A stretch of DNA of 19,472 nucleotides from assembly GCA_043763845.1 (NCBI GenBank), contig JAYULE010000029.1, positions 1 to 19,472 of the forward strand, written 5' to 3'. Below, piece by piece: positions 6,843-14,653 of the stretch (positions within the stretch are counted from its first letter, which is position 1; every line of letters starts with the position of its first letter). Both the position numbers and the translations under genes were made by a program. The notes under the pieces are model-generated. The model did not search any database. It was given only the letters and a program-made list of their open reading frames with translations, and had not been told where the DNA came from. This DNA comes from Pseudopedobacter sp043763845. Lineage in GTDB: Bacteria > Bacteroidota > Bacteroidia > Sphingobacteriales > Sphingobacteriaceae.

Positions 6843-7265
6843 ATGAAAAATTTAAAATTATTATTGTTTGCAACTTTAATACTTGCAACTGTTTTTGTGG
6901 CTAATGCTACTACACCTAACAAACCTAAAGCTACGCTTGAGTTTACTATTAATGCTTATTTAGATATGGCTAACAATGGAAACACAAAAGAGTACGCAAC
7001 CCTTTTAGCCGATAACGTAAAATTTAACACAACCCGAAACGGTAAATTAATTAGCCATGGTAAAACCGAAGAGTTAGATTTTATTAGAAAAGTTGGTTAT
7101 GTAAAACAAAATTGTAAAACCGAATATGAAACTATTAGCGCCGATGATAATTTTTGTGTGATAAAAGTTAAAATGAAATACGACGGTTTTACAAAAGAAA
7201 ATTATGTATCGTTATCAAATAGCAATAGGGGGTGGCAAATAACCGATGTTACCACGGTTTATTAA
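6843..7265 (+). CDS. Exported NTF2-like (putative lumazine-binding type) protein
   Basis: A 140-residue protein with a clear signal peptide (MKNLKLLLFATLILATVFVANA, about residues 1-22, probable cleavage after ANA). The mature part has the small alpha/beta cone fold pattern of NTF2-like proteins annotated as putative lumazine-binding: a helix with Y-L-D-M-A-N-N-G-N (34-42), ADNVKFNTTRNGKL (51-64), a G-K-T-E-E-L-D-F helix, then strands DDNFCVIKVKMKYDG and a closing G-W-Q-I-T-D-V-T-T-V-Y. The pocket of this fold binds varied small ligands, so no function follows. It stands alone, divergent from the acyltransferase-like gene and convergent with the FKBP gene, with which it shares a terminator. 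Confidence 0.75.
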   Translation: MKNLKLLLFATLILATVFVANATTPNKPKATLEFTINAYLDMANNGNTKEYATLLADNVKFNTTRNGKLISHGKTEELDFIRKVGYVKQNCKTEYETISADDNFCVIKVKMKYDGFTKENYVSLSNSNRGWQITDVTTVY

Positions 7266-7283
7266 ACGCTTATTTTTAAAATT

Positions 7284-7328
7284 CAAAAAAAAATCCCTTT
7301 TGCAAAAAACAAAGGGGATTTTTTTTAT
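7284..7328. terminator. bidirectional terminator
   Basis: AATCCCTTTTG (7292-7302) pairs with CAAAGGGGATT (7310-7320) with one G-T pair. An A run precedes the stem and a T run follows it, so it can stop both the NTF2-like gene on the plus strand and the FKBP gene on the minus strand. Confidence 0.88.
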
Positions 7329-7341
7329 TTGAATTACAATC

Positions 7342-8295
7342 TTATTTTTTAGGGGCAACAGGCAAAGCAACAGGTGCACCTTTACCAGGTATAACATTTA
7401 CCAATTCAATTTCGAATACTAAAGGGCTAAACGGGCCAATCATGCCACCTTGCATACCTTGGTCTCCGTAAGCTAATGCTGATGGAATGATAAGGATTGA
7501 TTTACCACCTTTTTTCATTTGCATCACACCTTCATCAAAACCTTTAATTACTTTACCTAAACCAATTAACATATTTAGTGTAGTGTATGGGCGTTGAGGA
7601 TTAAAAGTTTTATTTGCTTTTGCTACATCGGCTAGGCTGGTATCAAAAACTTTACCTGATGTTAATTTGCCTGTATAATTTAGCATTACGCTATCGCCCA
7701 CATTTAGTTTATCGCCAGTACCTTCTACAGTGTTTACAATTTGTAATCCCGAGGGCATTTTAACAGTAACAAATTTGTTATCAGCAATGTATTTGCTTAT
7801 TTTGCCAGCTTCACCTTTTTTCTCTTTATCTGCTTCGGTTTTAAAAAAGGCAGTAATTTTATCTTGAAACTCTTTTTCTTTAGTGCTATCTTTTTTAATA
7901 ACTTCCACTATTTTAAGGTTATAAACAATGTATTTGCCTTTTATACCCGGTGGGCGAGGTTGACCTTTTTTCTCGGCCGAGTCTACATTAATTTTTATAG
8001 TTGCGCTATCGCCTTTGGTAAGTTTCATTATTGCGTAAAATAAATCGCCATCGTACATTGATTTTGGTACTAAGGTTTGCGACTGGCGACCGGTTTCGTA
8101 GGAGTTGTATAAAACAGAATCGGCTTCGGTTTTAGCAATAATATTTAAGCTAATAAAATCTCCTACTTTTATAGAATCACCTTTGGCATCTTCATTAATA
8201 GTATATTCTAAACCTGCGGGGCCTTTTTGTAAACCTCCTTTACAAGCAGCAAAACCTAGGGCTGCTACTGCAATTATTATAAATTGTTTTTTCAT
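7342..8295 (-). CDS. FKBP-type peptidyl-prolyl isomerase lipoprotein
   Basis: A 317-residue lipoprotein with signal MKKQFIIIAVAALGFAAC; the cysteine at 18 is the expected lipidation site. The C-terminal FKBP domain (about 190-303) keeps the usual active-site pattern: VMLNYTGKL (Y207), GKVFDTS (F217, D218), GKVIKGFDEGV (V249, I250), PSALAYGDQG (Y276) and a closing VFEIELVNV. It should catalyse prolyl cis/trans isomerisation and assist folding of periplasmic or outer-membrane proteins. The N-terminal half (about 40-135) looks like a second FKBP fold (VGDFISLNIIAKT, then YIVYNLKIVEV) but lacks the catalytic motifs. A charged helical linker, 136-175, separates them. The start is 28 bases after the stop of the DHH gene on the same strand, so they probably form a unit. 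Confidence 0.92.
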   Translation of the reverse strand: MKKQFIIIAVAALGFAACKGGLQKGPAGLEYTINEDAKGDSIKVGDFISLNIIAKTEADSVLYNSYETGRQSQTLVPKSMYDGDLFYAIMKLTKGDSATIKINVDSAEKKGQPRPPGIKGKYIVYNLKIVEVIKKDSTKEKEFQDKITAFFKTEADKEKKGEAGKISKYIADNKFVTVKMPSGLQIVNTVEGTGDKLNVGDSVMLNYTGKLTSGKVFDTSLADVAKANKTFNPQRPYTTLNMLIGLGKVIKGFDEGVMQMKKGGKSILIIPSALAYGDQGMQGGMIGPFSPLVFEIELVNVIPGKGAPVALPVAPKK

Positions 8296-8323
8296 TTTTA
8301 TTTTATATTGATTTTTATCTAAA

Positions 8324-9334
8324 TTATTGTAAAAGTAAGTGTTTATACTCGGGTAATATAGCTTTAAATTGTGCAGTTACAGCAGCTAAAGTATCATTAG
8401 ATTGCCCTCCCGATGCATTGCGATGCCCACCACCATTAAAGTATTTTTTGCATATTTCGTTTGCCGGAAAATCTCCGGTAGAGCGTAATGAAAGTTTAAT
8501 CTCGTTTTTGCGTTCGGTAATAAATGCGGCTAATTTAATACCATTAATAGAAAGTGCATAATTTACAATTCCTTCGGTTTCGCCAGTTTGTATATTAAAT
8601 TTATTAATATCGGCTTGGCTAACTGTAATAAGTGCGGTGTTAAATTCGCGTAGCACCTCTAATTTATTGCTTAGGCAATAGCCCAAAAAACGTAGTCGTT
8701 CTTCCGAAGCATTATCGTAAACCAATTGGTGTATACGAGAGTTGTTTGCGCCTAAATCTATTAAATCGGCAACTATACGATGTAAATCTGATGTAACAGT
8801 TGGAAATCTAAACGAGCCAGAATCTGTCATTATACCTAAATAAAGACAGGTTGCTACGTCGCTGTTAATTAATTCTCGTTCGTTTAAATGATTTACTATA
8901 AAATCGTAAACCAATTGTGCAGTAGCGCAAGCTGTAATGCTCCAATGCCTAAAATCGTCGAAATCTTCAGGCTCTAAATGATGGTCGATCATTATTTTTA
9001 AAGCCGACGAGCTTTTTACTTCTACACCCATTTGATTTATCCGCAAAAGCGAATTAAAATCTAAACAAAAAATCAAATCGGCATTTTTAATTAAAAGATT
9101 GCTTTGGGTTTGATGCTCGGTGTAAATAATAACCTCGGGATTGTTGGGTAACCATTGTAAAAAAAAAGGATAATCGGTTGGGGTTATTACTTTAACGTGA
9201 TGGCCTTTTTGTATCAAATAATTATACAAACCTAATGAAGAACCCATTGCATCACCATCTGGTTTGTGGTGCGTGGTAATTACAATATTACAAGGCGTAG
9301 CTAATTTATCTTTTAAAGTATCTAAACTAATCAT
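8324..9334 (-). CDS. DHH/DHHA1 phosphoesterase, NrnA-like oligoribonuclease/pAp phosphatase
   Basis: A 336-residue DHH-family enzyme. NrnA degrades very short RNA oligomers and dephosphorylates 3',5'-phosphoadenosine phosphate in bacteria that lack Orn. Motifs in order: THHKPDGDAMGSS (21-33), FCLDFNSL (D92 region), IDHHLEP (DHH at 117-119), TDSGSFRFP (170-178) and the C-terminal DHHA1 signature YFNGGGHRNASGG (298-310). The length matches NrnA. A 10-codon longer frame begins with TTG at 9364, but the ATG at 9334 is preferred: NrnA proteins begin close to the first helix, and a TAnnTTT-like promoter box overlaps the TTG. The gene is transcribed away from ndk and leads into the FKBP gene. RecJ-type or c-di-AMP-type specificity is less likely because no extra domains are present. 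Confidence 0.9.
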   Translation of the reverse strand: MISLDTLKDKLATPCNIVITTHHKPDGDAMGSSLGLYNYLIQKGHHVKVITPTDYPFFLQWLPNNPEVIIYTEHQTQSNLLIKNADLIFCLDFNSLLRINQMGVEVKSSSALKIMIDHHLEPEDFDDFRHWSITACATAQLVYDFIVNHLNERELINSDVATCLYLGIMTDSGSFRFPTVTSDLHRIVADLIDLGANNSRIHQLVYDNASEERLRFLGYCLSNKLEVLREFNTALITVSQADINKFNIQTGETEGIVNYALSINGIKLAAFITERKNEIKLSLRSTGDFPANEICKKYFNGGGHRNASGGQSNDTLAAVTAQFKAILPEYKHLLLQ

Positions 9335-9362
9335 TTGTTTTTTTGATGTTGCGAAGTTAAAC

Positions 9363-9370
9363 AAAAGATA
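9363..9370 (-). promoter_or_regulatory. possible -7 element of the DHH gene
   Basis: On the minus strand this reads TATCTTTT followed by G, one mismatch from TAnnTTTG, about 28 bases before the ATG at 9334. A TTG lies 15 bases upstream, closer than usual. Weakly supported. Confidence 0.25.
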
Positions 9371-9410
9371 GCAACATCATAAAAGCAATTAAAATTTAAC
9401 ATTAAATAAC

Positions 9411-9418
9411 TAATTTTG
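9411..9418 (+). promoter_or_regulatory. -7 element of the ndk promoter
   Basis: TAATTTTG is an exact match to the Bacteroidota -7 consensus, 23 bases before the ndk ATG. The -33 position is A/T-rich but has no TTG. It would yield a leader of roughly 16 bases. Confidence 0.45.
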
Positions 9419-9441
9419 AGCAGATTTTAATAAATTATAAA

Positions 9442-9861
9442 ATGACAACTAATAAAACATTTACAATGATTAAACCTGATGGTGTTGCTAACCAACACAT
9501 TGGGTCGATTTTAAACGATATTACTGCCGCTGGTTTTAAAATTGTAGCTATGAAATATACGCAACTAAGTGCCGAAATGGCGGGTAAATTTTACGCTGTA
9601 CACGCTGGCAGGCCGTTTTATAACGATTTAGTTTCGTTTATGTCATCAGGGCCAATTGTTGCTGCTATTTTAGAAAAAGATAATGCAGTAGATGATTTTA
9701 GAACCTTAATTGGAGCTACCGACCCTGCAAAAGCCGAAGTAGGTACATTACGCAACAAATACGCAAAATCTATTGATGCCAACACAGTACACGGATCCGA
9801 CTCTAATGAAAATGCAGAAATTGAGGGTAATTTTTACTTTACTGCTTTTGAGCGATTTTAA
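9442..9861 (+). CDS. ndk: Nucleoside diphosphate kinase
   Basis: A 139-residue enzyme that moves the gamma phosphate of ATP to NDPs and dNDPs through a phosphohistidine, supplying nucleoside triphosphates in the cytoplasm. The sequence opens TNKTFTMIKPDGV with K11, has F/Y-x-x-H-x-x-R-P-F-Y (about 51-60), R87 and T93 in the nucleotide site, R104, N114, and the catalytic motif NTVHGSDS with H117. The ending FYFTAFERF is regular. Length is that of the short bacterial form. It is divergently transcribed from the DHH gene with 107 bases between the starts, and a single-gene terminator follows. Nothing unusual is seen. Confidence 0.98.
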   Translation: MTTNKTFTMIKPDGVANQHIGSILNDITAAGFKIVAMKYTQLSAEMAGKFYAVHAGRPFYNDLVSFMSSGPIVAAILEKDNAVDDFRTLIGATDPAKAEVGTLRNKYAKSIDANTVHGSDSNENAEIEGNFYFTAFERF

Positions 9862-9925
9862 ATATTAAGAATTTTTTATCTTAAAACTTTTGGTTAAAGG
9901 TATTAGTTTAAAATAAAATTTGTAC

Positions 9926-9964
9926 AAAAGTCGCTTCCATTGTAAAAAGAAGCGACTTTTTTTT
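9926..9964 (+). terminator. intrinsic terminator of ndk
   Basis: AAAAGTCGCTTC (9926-9937) pairs perfectly with GAAGCGACTTTT (9949-9960), 11-nt loop, ending in eight T. It lies 64 bases past the ndk stop; the A run on the other side gives little use on the minus strand because no gene lies there. Confidence 0.9.
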
Positions 9965-10094
9965 AATATTTTAGAACATTTTTCATTGCTAAACCCAGTA
10001 TTTTTTTCAGTAAAATAGTTAAGTTTTAGTGCGTAAGCTTGTACCATAACTTCATAAACCTGTATATTAGTACGCTTAAAACCACTAAATTGCT

Positions 10095-11741
10095 ATGTTA
10101 CCTACAATAAATTTTACCCAAACACCCAGCTATCAATACTTATCTAACCATTTAGTAGAAATATCGGAACAACACCTTGCCGATTTGTTTAAAAAAGACG
10201 GAAAAAGATTCGAAAAATTTTCGATTTTGTTTAACGATATACATTTAGATTATTCTAAAAACAGGATAAACGATACCACAATGGCTTTACTTGTTCAGTT
10301 GGCTAAAGAGTGTGGCGTAAGCGATGCCATAAAGGCGATGTTTGCTGGCGAAAAAATTAACCAAACCGAAGATAGAGCCGTATTACACACTGCATTACGT
10401 AACCGAAGCAACACGCCAGTTTATTTTGAAGGTATAGATGTAATGCCCGAAATAAACGAAGTGTTAGCAAAAATGGAGATTTTTTCGGACGCAATAATAT
10501 CTGGAAATTGGAAAGGCTATACTGGCAAACCCATTACCGATGTGGTAAATATTGGCATTGGCGGGTCCGACCTTGGGCCTGTTATGGTAACCGAAGCCTT
10601 AAAAGCTTACAAAAACCACCTCAACCTACATTTTGTTTCTAATGTTGATGCTACCCATATAGTAGAAACGCTAAAAAAATTAAACCCCGAAACTACTTTG
10701 TTTTTGGTAGCATCAAAAACGTTTACCACTCAAGAAACCATGAGCAATGCAATAAGTGCCCGCAATTGGTTTTTACAAAGTGGTGCAAATGAAAGTGATG
10801 TAGCCAAACATTTTGCAGCCCTATCTACCAATGCTAAGGCCGTTGCCGATTTTGGTATCAATACCCAAAATATGTTTGGCTTTTGGGATTGGGTGGGCGG
10901 CCGCTATTCTATTTGGAGTGCCATTGGTATGCCCATTGCTTTATCAGTAGGTTTTAAAAACTTTGAAGAGCTGTTGTTAGGCGCACACCAAATGGATAAT
11001 CATTTTAAAGATGCTCCTTTCGAAGAAAACATACCTGTAATTTTAGCCCTTTTGGGAGTTTGGTACAATAACTTTTTTGAAGCCGAAACCCAAGCCATTT
11101 TACCTTACGACCAATATTTGCACCGTTTTGCAGCCTATTTTCAACAAGGCGATATGGAAAGTAATGGCAAATACGTAAACCGAAACGGCGAAAAAGTTAA
11201 CTACCAAACCGGCCCAGTTATTTGGGGCGAACCTGGTACCAACGGTCAACACGCTTTTTACCAATTGATACACCAAGGCACAAAACTTATTCCTTGCGAT
11301 TTTATTGCCCCTGCACAATCGCACAACCCATTAGGGCAGCACCATAATATGTTGCTCTCTAACTTTTTTGCACAAACAGAGGCTTTAATGAATGGTAAAA
11401 CCAAAGAAGAAGTTATTGCCGAATTGGTTGCAAGTAAAAAAACTGATGCAGAGATAGGAACCTTAGCTCCGTTTAAAGTTTTTGAAGGTAACCGCCCCAC
11501 CAATTCAATTTTGGTTAAAAAAATCACGCCTCGAAGTTTAGGATCTCTAATTGCCATGTACGAAAACAAGATATTTACCCAAGGTATAATATGGAATATT
11601 TTTAGTTTCGACCAATGGGGAGTTGAACTAGGCAAGCAATTGGCCAACAAAATTTTACCCGAATTAGAAAACGAAGTGGAAGTTGTTTCTCACGATTCAT
11701 CAACCAATGGGTTGATTAATTTGTACAAGCAATGGAGGTAG
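10095..11741 (+). CDS. pgi: Glucose-6-phosphate isomerase
   Basis: A 548-residue enzyme interconverting glucose 6-phosphate and fructose 6-phosphate in glycolysis and gluconeogenesis. It is of the long E. coli type (549 residues), and catalytic positions even share its numbering: E355 in QGDMESNGK, H386 in GTNGQHAF and K514 in GVELGKQL. Further signatures are IGIGGSDLGP (153-162) for phosphate binding, ASKTFTTQET (206-215), the family pattern DWVGGRYSIWSAIG (265-278) and FDQWGVELGKQLA near the C terminus. Pgi is a SIS-domain protein acting as a dimer. It is a single gene between the ndk terminator and a VapBC-type pair; no strong terminator follows, so reading into the toxin-antitoxin genes is possible. 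Confidence 0.98.
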   Translation: MLPTINFTQTPSYQYLSNHLVEISEQHLADLFKKDGKRFEKFSILFNDIHLDYSKNRINDTTMALLVQLAKECGVSDAIKAMFAGEKINQTEDRAVLHTALRNRSNTPVYFEGIDVMPEINEVLAKMEIFSDAIISGNWKGYTGKPITDVVNIGIGGSDLGPVMVTEALKAYKNHLNLHFVSNVDATHIVETLKKLNPETTLFLVASKTFTTQETMSNAISARNWFLQSGANESDVAKHFAALSTNAKAVADFGINTQNMFGFWDWVGGRYSIWSAIGMPIALSVGFKNFEELLLGAHQMDNHFKDAPFEENIPVILALLGVWYNNFFEAETQAILPYDQYLHRFAAYFQQGDMESNGKYVNRNGEKVNYQTGPVIWGEPGTNGQHAFYQLIHQGTKLIPCDFIAPAQSHNPLGQHHNMLLSNFFAQTEALMNGKTKEEVIAELVASKKTDAEIGTLAPFKVFEGNRPTNSILVKKITPRSLGSLIAMYENKIFTQGIIWNIFSFDQWGVELGKQLANKILPELENEVEVVSHDSSTNGLINLYKQWR

Positions 11742-11929
11742 GTTGAAGGTTTTTTCAACTACATGCCAGAGATTAAGGTTATATGGTATAATTTTTTCAT
11801 ATTATAAATGATTAATAGTAATTTTAAATCTATCGGTTAGTTTAATTACCTAATACAAAATATTAATTCATAGATTCAATTAATTTTAAAATAAGAATAT
11901 TCCCGTTACTTTTAATAAATTTTACGACA

Positions 11930-12172
11930 ATGCTCACAATTAACTCAATAGTAAAAGAAATAAAAGATGTTCCAGTTAATAGACTAGAAGAACTTCATCA
12001 ATTTATTTATTCGCTTACGCCTTCTTCAGTTCATCCAACCCTAAATGTTCGAAAAAAAATACTATCTTTTGGAGGTATTTTTAGAGATTTAAGTAAAACC
12101 GATTACGAAGATTTCCTAAACCATACTAAACAAGCTAGAAATAAACTTTTCGACAGAAATATTGAATTATGA
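11930..12172 (+). CDS. VapB-like antitoxin (DUF2281-type)
   Basis: An 80-residue small acidic/basic protein whose last four bases (ATGA) overlap the start of the PIN toxin, as is usual in vapBC pairs. The N-terminal helix-rich part (IVKEIKDVPVNRLEELHQFI, about 7-26) matches the DUF2281-like antitoxin layout. The C-terminal part (ILSFGGIFRDLSKTDYEDFL then K-x-x-R-x-x-L-F-x-R) resembles the tails that wrap PIN toxins in Bacteroidota and cyanobacteria. It should neutralise the toxin and may repress the operon, although no AbrB or ribbon-helix-helix motif is obvious. No convincing promoter was identified in the 188 bases after pgi. Confidence 0.78.
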   Translation: MLTINSIVKEIKDVPVNRLEELHQFIYSLTPSSVHPTLNVRKKILSFGGIFRDLSKTDYEDFLNHTKQARNKLFDRNIEL

Positions 12173-12573
12173 AACTTTCAATGCTAGACACCGATATTCT
12201 TTCGGAATTTTTACGTGGAAACCCTAAAGTTATCAATAAGGTGGACGAGCATTTAAGCATATATGGATTCATTAATTTAAGTATTATAACTTATTATGAA
12301 ATCCTTAACGGACTTTTGTATAAAGATGCCAAAAAACAATTATCCAAATTTGAGGAGTTTGTTGAATTAAACAAAGTTATACCGTTGTCTTTGCGTATGG
12401 CAAAAACCGCAGCTGGTATTCAAGCAAATCTTAGAAATAAAGGAATGGAAATTGGGCATTCAGATACTTTAATTGCAGGCATTTGCATAACAAGCGAATT
12501 GCAATTAATTAGTAACAACACCGACCATTTTAAACGAATAAAAGGTTTAGACCTTGCAAATTGGGCAAAATGA
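12169..12573 (+). CDS. vapC: VapC-like PIN-domain ribonuclease toxin
   Basis: A 134-residue PIN-domain protein. VapC toxins are Mg2+-dependent RNases that usually cleave initiator tRNA or the 23S sarcin-ricin loop. The acidic cluster is present: D7 and D9 in MLDTDIL, E44 in TYYEILNG, D99 in GHSDTLIAG and D119 in SNNTDHF. The LDTDILSEFLRGNP opening and NNTDHFKRIKGLDLANW ending are typical of VapC. Its start overlaps the antitoxin stop by four bases, which indicates coupled translation. The target RNA cannot be told from sequence. No mobile element flanks the pair, but its position between pgi and an amylase gene suggests acquisition as a module. Confidence 0.92.
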   Translation: MKLSMLDTDILSEFLRGNPKVINKVDEHLSIYGFINLSIITYYEILNGLLYKDAKKQLSKFEEFVELNKVIPLSLRMAKTAAGIQANLRNKGMEIGHSDTLIAGICITSELQLISNNTDHFKRIKGLDLANWAK

Positions 12574-12636
12574 TAGATTAAGAAATTCAAGTATTATCCG
12601 ACTATCGGAAACCAATAATAAATTTTGATAGTGTAG

Positions 12637-12674
12637 AAAAAGGGTTGCAAGAATAAATTTACAACCCTTTTTTT
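12637..12674. terminator. bidirectional terminator
   Basis: AAAAAGGGTTG (12637-12647) pairs perfectly with CAACCCTTTTT (12662-12672) across a 14-nt loop; T residues continue past the right arm. It ends transcription from the vapC-like gene and, read on the minus strand, from the GH13 gene ending at 12684. Confidence 0.85.
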
Positions 12675-12683
12675 AATAGTATT

Positions 12684-14411
12684 TTATTTCTTTCGGGGTA
12701 TTACTTTATAAATACCAAAACTTACACCCTCCATAAAAACGTTACGAGTTACTTCAGTACTATCAATACTCATATTTTGTTCTAATATGGGTTTTAACAT
12801 TAGTTTTTCTTTAAGCTGTATATGTGCACCACTATTTTTAGGGTTTAAACATATTACATAGCTATCAACCCCATTGGTACGTTTATAAATTAGCGGATAA
12901 ATTTTATCTTTACCCAACAATATTTCTAAATCGCCAGTGTTATTTAATGCCTTTGCCGATTGTCTAAGTTTTAATAACGTTTTAGTAAAATTTAATACCG
13001 AAAACTCATCTTTCTCGGCTTTTGCAACTGTAGGGCGGTTTAGCAAATCGGGGTCTTGTGGTAAATAAAGTTGGGTAATATCGGCATCAGAAAAACCTGC
13101 GTTTTTGCTTGCATCCCATTGCATTGGGGTGCGTGTACCCGCTCTGTTGGCATAATAAGGCACAAAATTACGTGGTATAACGCTACCTTCTTTATCGGGC
13201 AACATAGTGCTTATAAACTTCATACCAATTTCGTCGCCATAATAAATGTAAGGTACACCTGGCCAAGTTAATAAAAATGCTAAAGCAACTTTTAGTTGAT
13301 CATCGGAGTTACGGGTACCACTATTTAAACGTTGAAAATCGTGATTTGCAGTAGGCAAAGCAATTAAACCTTTAGTGCCCACTTGCTTTTTTTGGTAAAG
13401 GTAGCTGGTTAAAAACTCGGATATTGTGCCGCCTTGTTTCGAGAAAAATGGAGCTTGAGTACCTTTTAAAACTACATTTTTATCTTCAAAAAATAAAGAT
13501 GGGTAACCTTTTGCGTTAAAATGAATCATAAAATCCATCATAAAACCAGCATTCATAGCTTGCTCGGGGTTGCTCCACTCGGCTAATAAAACACCTTGGG
13601 GGTATTTTCCCGAAAACCAGCTTCTAATATTTCCCCATAATTTATTAGTTTCTACAAAAGTTGGGTCATTTTTTATTAACGATGAAGCCATATCAACTCT
13701 AAAACCATCGGCACCCATATCCATCCAGTAAGCAATAATATCTTTTAATGCTTCGCGGGTTGCAACTGGTCCGGGTGCGGTTGGTAATTGTTCCCATGGT
13801 TTTAAAGGGTTGGGGTTGGCGTAGCCATAATTTAATGCCGGCTGGGTGTCAAAAAAATTTTTTAAATAATTACCCTCTCTACTATCAAAACTTAAAACAA
13901 AATCGTTAGGTTGTATGGCTTTAGAGTTTGTCCAAATATACCTGTCGGTAAACTCATTAACTTCATTTTTAGAAGATTTCTTGAACCAATTATTGTTTTT
14001 CGATGTATGGCCTGCAACCAAATCTAAACAAACCCTTAACCCGCTTTCGTGGGCCTTTGTAATAAAATTTTTTAACTCATCATTTGTGCCGTAGCGAGGG
14101 TCTACGTTGTAAAAATCGTCAACATCGTAACCCGCATCATTAAAAGAAGATGCAAAAACAGGGTTTAACCAAACCGTATTAACACCTATAGATTTTACGT
14201 AGGGTATTTTTTTTATCATACCTTTAATATCGCCAATACCATCACCATCGGTATCTTTAAAACTTTGCGGATAGATTTGATAAAACGAAGCTTCGTTTAA
14301 CCACAATGGGTAACTGTAACTAGGTGGTGTGGTAATATTTTGGGCATTTAATGATGCCAGTGCAAGTATCAGCGAAAGCGTTAAAAAGCTTTTTTTTGTG
14401 TTAAATATCAT
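12684..14411 (-). CDS. Secreted GH13 alpha-glucan hydrolase (alpha-amylase family)
   Basis: A 575-residue protein with a signal peptide (about 1-23, ending SLNA before Q24) and a GH13 TIM barrel. SFYQIYPQSFKDTDGDGIGD (42-61) carries the usual calcium-type loop. Catalytic residues are D240 in GADGFRVDMAS (nucleophile), E278 in LLAEWSNPE (acid/base) and D358 in TANHDFQR (transition-state). The region YDVDDFYNVDPRYG and the late RTPMQWD motif (427-433) point to the oligosaccharide-active branch (oligo-1,6-glucosidase, trehalose-related and similar). Two conserved regions deviate from the norm: DLVAGHTS in place of DLVVNHTS, and AEW in place of GE. A C-terminal beta domain completes the protein. 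It likely acts in the periplasm. No SusC/SusD genes are nearby; substrate is undetermined. Confidence 0.9.
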   Translation of the reverse strand: MIFNTKKSFLTLSLILALASLNAQNITTPPSYSYPLWLNEASFYQIYPQSFKDTDGDGIGDIKGMIKKIPYVKSIGVNTVWLNPVFASSFNDAGYDVDDFYNVDPRYGTNDELKNFITKAHESGLRVCLDLVAGHTSKNNNWFKKSSKNEVNEFTDRYIWTNSKAIQPNDFVLSFDSREGNYLKNFFDTQPALNYGYANPNPLKPWEQLPTAPGPVATREALKDIIAYWMDMGADGFRVDMASSLIKNDPTFVETNKLWGNIRSWFSGKYPQGVLLAEWSNPEQAMNAGFMMDFMIHFNAKGYPSLFFEDKNVVLKGTQAPFFSKQGGTISEFLTSYLYQKKQVGTKGLIALPTANHDFQRLNSGTRNSDDQLKVALAFLLTWPGVPYIYYGDEIGMKFISTMLPDKEGSVIPRNFVPYYANRAGTRTPMQWDASKNAGFSDADITQLYLPQDPDLLNRPTVAKAEKDEFSVLNFTKTLLKLRQSAKALNNTGDLEILLGKDKIYPLIYKRTNGVDSYVICLNPKNSGAHIQLKEKLMLKPILEQNMSIDSTEVTRNVFMEGVSFGIYKVIPRKK

Positions 14412-14653
14412 ATTTTTTAATTTATTATTGGATTGTTAAAAAGACGATTATTTATTGGATTTATAAAATGCGAGATATAATTTTTTTGGTGGGATGTTAA
14501 GGATCTGAGTTCCCCCGTATAAGATATGGCGATTTATTTCATTTCAAAACATTGCCACCTATTATAAAATAAGTAAATGTTTTAGATTTTTTAAAAAATA
14601 AGTTACTATAACTTAACAATTAAGGTTACAATTTAAAAGCATTTTTAAGATTA

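Noticed and set aside
9865..10047. 60-codon minus-strand frame after ndk
   Set aside because: It runs across the ndk terminator hairpin and is composed of A/T-driven lysine, phenylalanine and leucine codons.
11258..11650. 130-codon minus-strand frame inside pgi
   Set aside because: Lies completely within the well-supported pgi gene and shows no domain.
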